From DAOUAJ01 sp034433615 (GTDB lineage Bacteria > Chloroflexota > Anaerolineae > DUEN01), in NCBI GenBank assembly GCA_034433615.1, contig DAOUAJ010000169.1, positions 1 to 10,473 of the forward strand: 10,473 bases of DNA. The letters run 5' to 3'. This document shows positions 6,901 to 10,473 of the stretch, piece by piece; the first letter of the stretch is position 1, and each line of letters opens with the position of its first letter. The position numbers and the translations under genes were made by a program. The notes under the pieces are model-generated. The model was not told the DNA's origin and did not search any database. It saw only the letters and a list, made by a program, of their open reading frames with translations.

Positions 6901-7045
6901 GGTGCGCGATCGCGGGGATGGCTTTGTGCGGACCCCTTCCCGCTTTGCCTTTGAGTTGCCAACCGAAAATGTGCGCCGCATCCGTGTCGGTCTACATGGC
7001 CAGGTGGAAGAGCTAAAACCACCCGCCAGATGGAAACAAAATTGA
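3932..7045 (+). CDS. UvrD/PcrA-type SF1 helicase with embedded DEDDh 3'-5' exonuclease domain
   Basis: This 1037-residue protein has all main SF1A motifs: Q motif (LNQCQQEAV, 16-24), Walker A (GPGSGKT, 36-42), motif Ia (AVTFTNRAAEEM), motif II (VDEYQD, 224-229), motif III (QSIYGWRGA, 256-264), motif IV (EESYRS, 284-289), motif V (TLHNAKGSEF, H936-G940) and motif VI (EEERRVFYVGMTRA, R972-R981). Between IV and V, about residues 628-795, lies a DnaQ-like exonuclease with the full DEDDh set: D635 and E637 (YDLETTG), D723 (NITAFD), H777 and D782 (HRAAQD). UvrD/PcrA helicases are normally about 720 residues, and this one has some 300 extra. It probably unwinds 3'-5' and trims DNA in repair or recombination. 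The ATG at 3932 is the first start after an in-frame stop at 3926; its Shine-Dalgarno is weak. The nested order makes a simple gene fusion error unlikely. Confidence 0.93.
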   Translation: MTDQSAPEWAELAARLNQCQQEAVAAPAGPLLVIAGPGSGKTRIITYRAAYLISRRGVSPDRILAVTFTNRAAEEMRLRLERLVNARGEDIWFHTFHAVSLRLLREYGDAIGLPADFVVADEDLQYTALRDALRALDLSPELHPIYELRDYISRKKSAMQDPALLPAHGEVESVWSDVARAYQDWMRQHRALDFDDLIYHAVRLLARRSDIRRQVQARFPHVLVDEYQDINLAQYHLLTLLAPRGADITVVADGNQSIYGWRGAEPALIGRFQRAYRPRMVILEESYRSTQTILDAAQRFIARGPAPPWRAPKQAVYLRTMRPRGDPIYHYLFPTAEHEQSWLATLIRRLHDERGHRYSDIAILYRTHRLADPLEGYLVQHGVPVHRVQKDSFFQRPWVREVVRYLHLIRSLASVPDADIVAALNFPQTLADELTIMQLERLAHRHQINLADLARHSERFPELSPLTRANLRAFLRLFEEELRPVADQPIGVVVERLLNVLGLRRSPFGPEEWQLLRGWAEFVARPEVAAQLRTWLDRGISFVIQAPATIDGACAAIILSRTLREYLGHAARVMLDLPADARHFQLVAAEEAPLVIHVPPQRVVNHALAAVAWRLAQDLLATYERLADGRLVVYDLETTGTDPARDEIVEIGAQAVERRQDAGPLFFSLVRPARGTIPSAATAVHGITWADVKDAAPIEAVLPRFLAYVGEATVVGHNITAFDNRFIDRDAARCLGRPFRNPTLDTLLLAQRLMPGEPSYSLEYLLHRLNLGEAVEHRAAQDVQQTRALFFALLTENQMQLALSALPEMLPLVGLGMLSAGVELQDENQALWHGALRTRNRALSLDEAVVAQLPESERQALDAFISRLVTTPLPPLMADEIWAALQEDFMAQIENFARFSRDVSLEAFLDYQALVTSLDVEGPSANNDQVTMMTLHNAKGSEFPVVIIIGVEEGNLPLWTTLNEQDALEEERRVFYVGMTRAQERLYLCSVRDRGDGFVRTPSRFAFELPTENVRRIRVGLHGQVEELKPPARWKQN

Positions 7046-7055
7046 CCGCGGTCAA
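7042..7055. repeat. 14-bp perfect palindrome over the helicase stop codon
   Basis: TTGACCGCGGTCAA reads identically on both strands and contains the helicase TGA stop (7043-7045). Perfect dyads of this size are typical of dimeric regulator operators, but no promoter is evident beside it. It might also contribute to termination between the convergent genes. Confidence 0.5.
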
Positions 7056-7070
7056 ATTCGATGGGTGGAG

Positions 7071-7134
7071 CACTCGCTGGCGCTGTACGTGATTGCTGGC
7101 AATGTCCCACCAGGGCGAACAGCGCCAGCGAGTG
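7071..7134. terminator. 16-bp inverted repeat between convergent genes, probable bidirectional terminator
   Basis: CACTCGCTGGCGCTGT (7071-7086) is exactly complementary to ACAGCGCCAGCGAGTG (7119-7134), with a 32-base loop that itself holds a small ATTG-CTGG-CAAT hairpin (7092-7103). It lies 25 bases past the helicase stop and 11 bases past the stop of the minus-strand oxidoreductase. There is no U-tract on either strand, so classic intrinsic termination is uncertain. It could instead protect both mRNA 3' ends. Confidence 0.6.
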
Positions 7135-7145
7135 TGGTGGCACGA

Positions 7146-8135
7146 TCACACTGGAACAGGCAAGCCCTCGCGGGCAGACCTGGCCAACGCGTCAATGGCG
7201 CGCATGTTCGCCACAGCATCAGCCGGCGTTACGGGCAGCGGCTCACCCTGGAGCACGGCCCGTCCGAACGATTCGATCATTAACTGGTACTCATCCGCCG
7301 GGCCAAAGCTCAACGTCTTCACCTGACCTTCGCGGTGAAGATGAATCTCAGTGGTCCCCAGCCCGTGCAAGAAGGCAACGGGCACATCAATCCGGCCTTC
7401 CTCGCCGATGATGGTCACGGCCTGGCCCCCCGCCGCCCGGAAAGAACACTCGAATACCAAATGCCGATCGGCCGGGAAGCGCAGGATGCCCGCCAGCGTC
7501 TCGTCCACGCCGATGATGGAGAATACGGCTGAAGCCATCGCCCGCACCGGTTCATCGCCCAACAGCAAGCGCGTCAGACTCACGGGGTAGCAGCCCACGT
7601 CCATCAATGCGCCTCCGCCCATCTCAGGGAACCAGCGCACATTGTCCGAGTAGGGCATGAAGAAGCTGAACCCCCCACGAATGACTTTCACCGATCCTAC
7701 CGCACCCTCGTTCACCAATTGCCTCAAGCGTACCGTCTGCGGATGAAAGCGGTACATGAACGCTTCCAAGAGGGCGACGCCGGCCTGGGCGCAGGCGGTT
7801 GCCATCTGCTCTGCCTCTGCCGCGTTCAAAGCGAGCGGTTTTTCGCATAGCACGTGCTTGCCTGCCTGGGCGGCCTTGATCGTCCACTCGCCGTGTAAAT
7901 GGTTAGGCAGCGGGATGTAGACGGCGTCCACGAGCGGATCCGCCAACAGAGCCTCGTACGAGCCATAGGCGTGAGGGATGCCCAGGTCGGCTGCCCACTG
8001 CCGGGCCTTTTCCAACGAGCGCGAAGCGATGGCATACGGCTCGGCATTGACCGCCGCGTGAAAGCCGCGAATCAAATCCCGACGTACAATGTTAGCACAT
8101 CCCAGGATACCAAAGCGCAGTCGGTTGGCAGACAT
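7146..8135 (-). CDS. Gfo/Idh/MocA family NAD(P)-dependent oxidoreductase
   Basis: The 329-residue product has an N-terminal Rossmann fold (FGILGCANIVRR, residues 8-19), the family EKP motif (CEKPLAL, K99) and GGGALMDVGCYPV (173-185), with D179 and a tyrosine (Y183) where many relatives have histidine. The Lys plus Tyr pattern recalls the D-xylose dehydrogenase and dihydrodiol dehydrogenase branch. Members oxidise or reduce sugar hydroxyls or pseudo-aldehydes in the cytoplasm. The ATG at 8135 is preceded by GAGGAGGGA on the minus strand. The start lies 22 bases after the stop of the GH127 gene, so the two form an operon. The context points to a pentose or another sugar released by GH127 as substrate, but the exact substrate and cofactor cannot be read from sequence. 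Confidence 0.92.
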   Translation of the reverse strand: MSANRLRFGILGCANIVRRDLIRGFHAAVNAEPYAIASRSLEKARQWAADLGIPHAYGSYEALLADPLVDAVYIPLPNHLHGEWTIKAAQAGKHVLCEKPLALNAAEAEQMATACAQAGVALLEAFMYRFHPQTVRLRQLVNEGAVGSVKVIRGGFSFFMPYSDNVRWFPEMGGGALMDVGCYPVSLTRLLLGDEPVRAMASAVFSIIGVDETLAGILRFPADRHLVFECSFRAAGGQAVTIIGEEGRIDVPVAFLHGLGTTEIHLHREGQVKTLSFGPADEYQLMIESFGRAVLQGEPLPVTPADAVANMRAIDALARSAREGLPVPV

Positions 8136-8157
8136 GGTCCCTCCTCATCTAATCTGA

Positions 8158-10035
8158 TCACATCTCCTGCAGCCACACGGTCATGGCGCAAGGGCCACGG
8201 TTGTTCCAGGCGTAGTAAGGGACAGCAGTCAGAGTGACCGGCCGCGTAGCAGGTCGCTCCGGCCGCCACGGGTGATAGAGGGCGGTCTCCGGTTGGACGG
8301 GGACAGCTCCCGGCGCGGTGAGCACCGTGACGCCGCCCAGTAACTCCGGCCGATGCTCGACGACGATCTCACCATCTGCGTCCAACATGGCCTCCAACAC
8401 GGAGAACCCAGGGTTATCGTGAGCCTCCAGGCAGTAGACCACCGGCCCTCTTTGTATGGCAACACTACACCGGTTTTCGGTGACTCGTGGATGGCTGGCC
8501 ATCACGGTCGGCGTCATCAGTAGCGAAAGCCGCACGCGATCCTCCGGTCGCCAGGTACGTCGCAGCGCCAGATAGCGGCCAGCGAGGGCGGTTACGCCGA
8601 CCGGCTGGCCGTTAAGGGTCACCGTCGCGCCACCAGCCCAGGCGGGCACGCGCAGGTGCAGTGTAAACTCGGTCGGCGATGCCGGCGTGATAGTCAAATC
8701 CACATCACCCGCCCAGGGATACCGGGTAACCTGTGCAACCTGCAGCCTGGTACCATCAGCCAGCCGCCAGTCAAGCTCATTGTTGTCATAAAGATGTACC
8801 CACAAGCCATCCTGGCTGGTACTGTAGAAGTAGCCCGGTAGTGAGGCCAACAGGCGTTCCACGTTGGGGGGACAACAGGTACACTCGTACCAGGGCTGGC
8901 GTTCGTACAGCCCGCGGCGCGCCCACGGGTACCAGGGATCGCCCTCCCCCTCGCCGTCGTAGCTGAGCGGGTTGACATAGAAATAGCGAGTGCCGTCCAG
9001 AGAGACGCCGGAGAGGAATCCGTTGTACAGGCTGCGCTCCATCAGATCGGCGAAGCGCGCATCGCCATCCAGTGTCAGCATGCGCCAGTTCCACATGATG
9101 TTGGCGATGGCCGCGCAGGTTTCGGCATACGCCCGAGCGTTAGGCAGTTCGTAGTCCTTGCCCAACGATTCGCCTACGTAGCGGCCTCCTGCACCGCCGG
9201 TGATGTAAACCTTGGCTTGAGTAAAGTTTTCCCACTGCCGTTCCAGCGATTCTCGAAAGGCAGGATCGCCTGTCTCCGCGTAGTAGTCGGTGCCGCCGCA
9301 GCAGAAGTAGAGAGCTCGCACCGCGTGTCCTTCAATTTTTCGCAGATCAACAAGGTGCTGATTGTTTAGCAAAAGGCGAGCCAGGTCTAGATAGCGGGCC
9401 TGCCCTGTCTCCCGGTACAGCTCGATCAGGGCCATCTCAACCTCTGGATGGTGGTCGAAGACCCCCGGTATCGAGGGGATCACCTGGCATAGGTGATCAG
9501 CGAAACGCGTGGCGCAGTCCAGCAGCTTCGTTTCGCCCGTCGTACGGTGGTGAGCGATGGCCGCCTGGAACAGGTGCCCGGCGCAATACAGTTCATGATC
9601 TGTCTCGAAGCGGGTGTAGCGCTGGTTATAGCGCTCGTCTACATAGTAGGTGTTGAGGTAGCCATCAGGGCGCTGGGCCGGCAGGATAGCCTCAATCACC
9701 CCATCCAACAACTGCCGGATCTCCGGCACGTCCTGCGATTGGAGCACAAAAGAAGCTGCTTCCATCCACTTATACAGATCGCTATCGGTAAAGAGGAGGC
9801 CGCGGCGGGGAGCCTCCTTGGCGTGGTAGATACGTCGGAAGTTGTCCACCACACCATGCTCTTCCAGCAGGCGATACATGGTCGGGATACCCGCGCGCAC
9901 GTTGGCCTCCAGGCGCGGCCGCCAGAAGCCGTCACGCAGATGCACGGCGCGCACGGGCACGGCTTTGAGCTGAGCATAAGGGGAAGCAGATGTGTCTACA
10001 ACACCGCGATCGCGGTAGGGCAAGGGGATAGCCAT
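8158..10035 (-). CDS. GH127 family glycoside hydrolase, beta-L-arabinofuranosidase-like (DUF1680)
   Basis: The 625-residue product matches GH127 along its length: LRDGFW near 34-38, DSDLYKWMEA (84-93), PAQRPDGYLNTYY (119-131), DHELYCAGHL (146-155), and an (alpha/alpha)6 barrel followed by beta domains. Residues known from Bifidobacterium longum HypBA1 are present: the acid/base Glu in GESLG (E289), the zinc ligands in AETC (E305, C307), and the cysteine pair in CTCCPPN (C387, C388), one of which is the nucleophile. The 16-residue spacing from E289 to E305 equals that in HypBA1. No signal peptide is visible, so it probably acts in the cytoplasm on imported oligosaccharides. The ATG at 10035 has GGAGGA 8 bases upstream. 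Other DUF1680 specificities remain possible. It is the first gene of an operon with the Gfo/Idh/MocA oxidoreductase. Confidence 0.93.
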   Translation of the reverse strand: MAIPLPYRDRGVVDTSASPYAQLKAVPVRAVHLRDGFWRPRLEANVRAGIPTMYRLLEEHGVVDNFRRIYHAKEAPRRGLLFTDSDLYKWMEAASFVLQSQDVPEIRQLLDGVIEAILPAQRPDGYLNTYYVDERYNQRYTRFETDHELYCAGHLFQAAIAHHRTTGETKLLDCATRFADHLCQVIPSIPGVFDHHPEVEMALIELYRETGQARYLDLARLLLNNQHLVDLRKIEGHAVRALYFCCGGTDYYAETGDPAFRESLERQWENFTQAKVYITGGAGGRYVGESLGKDYELPNARAYAETCAAIANIMWNWRMLTLDGDARFADLMERSLYNGFLSGVSLDGTRYFYVNPLSYDGEGEGDPWYPWARRGLYERQPWYECTCCPPNVERLLASLPGYFYSTSQDGLWVHLYDNNELDWRLADGTRLQVAQVTRYPWAGDVDLTITPASPTEFTLHLRVPAWAGGATVTLNGQPVGVTALAGRYLALRRTWRPEDRVRLSLLMTPTVMASHPRVTENRCSVAIQRGPVVYCLEAHDNPGFSVLEAMLDADGEIVVEHRPELLGGVTVLTAPGAVPVQPETALYHPWRPERPATRPVTLTAVPYYAWNNRGPCAMTVWLQEM

Positions 10036-10102
10036 AGTTTACATCCTCCGGAGGTACACAGGATCAAAGCCCTTTTCCTGACGCTTTAGCAACCCACCGC
10101 AG

Positions 10103-10133
10103 ATTATACCACAACGAACCACAGACGGGTGAA
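10103..10133 (-). promoter_or_regulatory. Extended -10 promoter of the GH127 operon
   Basis: On the minus strand TGGTATAAT (TATAAT at 10108-10103) gives a perfect -10 with the extended TGn element. The -35 region is poor: TTCACC at 10133-10128 with a 19-base spacer. Extended -10 promoters often tolerate this, and weak -35 boxes often need an activator. The leader would be about 60 bases. A CCTCCGGAGG palindrome (10045-10054) contains the Shine-Dalgarno and could form a small hairpin hiding it. Confidence 0.65.
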
Positions 10134-10150
10134 AGTGAGTGATCCTCAAA

Positions 10151-10184
10151 CACATCAGCGGCAGGATAACCTGCCGCTGATGTG
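10151..10184 (-). terminator. 15-bp perfect hairpin, probable terminator of the right-edge minus-strand gene
   Basis: CACATCAGCGGCAGG (10151-10165) and CCTGCCGCTGATGTG (10170-10184) pair perfectly around a 4-base loop. Read on the minus strand, TTTGAGG follows, so the U-tract is short. It lies about 97 bases past the stop of the truncated gene at the right edge and just upstream of the GH127 promoter, insulating the two. Confidence 0.65.
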
Positions 10185-10280
10185 GAGGCAAAGGTGGCTT
10201 CGTTTGGCTCTCGAATTCGGGATTCACCGCGTTGCGCCTGGTGGCGCTCGTCCGGCCGGGTTATTCACAGCGCATCCAGG

Positions 10281-10473
10281 TTAGCAAGCGGCAACCAGGC
10301 GATAACCACGGTTCCACTTCGATGCCCCTAAGTGCAATCGCAGCTTTTCTTCCCGCTCTTGCTTGGATAGCAATTGGTCCAATTGGCCGGCGAACTGCTC
10401 CAGGGATGTTGCCCGTATAGACGAGACGGTTTTGTACTCATCGTCTGTGAGATCGAAGCGGAGTAAAGCTTCC
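10281..10473 (-). CDS. C-terminal part of an unrecognised protein, truncated by window edge
   Basis: On the minus strand a frame is open from the window edge (first whole codon 10472-10470) to TAA at 10283-10281, giving 63 residues. It begins EALLRFDLTDDEYKTVSSIR, continues LEQFAGQLDQLLSKQEREEK, and ends LRLHLGASKWNRGYRLVAAC. The composition is protein-like: acidic then amphipathic helices with heptad-like leucines around residues 24-45, and a basic, aromatic tail. I do not recognise a family. The 15-bp hairpin downstream supports a real gene end. The 97 bases between this stop and the hairpin hold only a small GCGCC-TGGT-GGCGC inverted repeat (10234-10247). Confidence 0.5.
   Translation of the reverse strand, partial: EALLRFDLTDDEYKTVSSIRATSLEQFAGQLDQLLSKQEREEKLRLHLGASKWNRGYRLVAAC

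Noticed and set aside
9493..10089. A 198-codon plus-strand frame opposite the GH127 gene
   Set aside because: It is the complement of a well-supported enzyme gene with intact catalytic residues and shows no recognisable domain.
10039..10227. A 62-codon minus-strand frame upstream of GH127
   Set aside because: It runs through the 15-bp hairpin and the TATAAT promoter, with no family resemblance.
1..10473. CRISPR array, tRNA or rRNA genes, transposase or insertion-sequence ends
   Set aside because: No regularly spaced repeats, cloverleaf signatures, rRNA-like blocks or transposase motifs were seen on either strand.

Overview
The window looks like part of a bacterial chromosome of fairly high GC with strong Shine-Dalgarno sequences. 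Gene content (DUF58/DUF4129 membrane pair, a short IF-1, a Chloroflexota-style DksA/TraR zinc-finger protein, GH127 sugar hydrolase) suggests Chloroflexota, perhaps Anaerolineae. That placement is inference from protein flavour, not a phylogeny. No rRNA, tRNA, CRISPR array or insertion sequence was found.

Layout. (1) 1-2422, plus strand: the 3' part of a DUF58 gene, then a 552-residue polytopic membrane protein ending in a DUF4129 domain, with a probable internal promoter between them. (2) 2439-3270, plus strand, a translation block. A consensus sigma-70 promoter drives a ~200-nt structured leader that ends in an intrinsic terminator. Next come rpsU (bS21), which appears to start with the rare codon ATT, and infA (IF-1). 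(3) 3509-3838: a DksA/TraR-type C4 zinc-finger gene with its own terminator. (4) 3932-7045: a 1037-residue UvrD/PcrA-type helicase carrying a complete DEDDh 3'-5' exonuclease domain between helicase motifs IV and V. (5) 7042-7134: a palindrome and a 16-bp inverted repeat between convergent genes. (6) 10035-7146, minus strand: a two-gene sugar operon, GH127 beta-L-arabinofuranosidase-like enzyme then a Gfo/Idh/MocA oxidoreductase, behind an extended -10 promoter. (7) 10151-10473: the C-terminal end of an unrecognised minus-strand gene and a 15-bp hairpin that probably terminates it.

How it fits together. The left block is probably the end of a MoxR/DUF58/DUF4129-type envelope locus. The middle block links translation initiation (bS21, IF-1) with an RNA polymerase-binding DksA-like regulator. 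The leader before rpsU can form either a three-way junction or a terminator, because the closing stem and the terminator's left arm share the same bases. That is the architecture of a riboswitch or ribosomal-protein attenuator, and I could not assign it to a known family. The helicase-exonuclease fusion is the most unusual protein. The minus-strand pair would release and then oxidise (or otherwise convert) a pentose such as L-arabinose.
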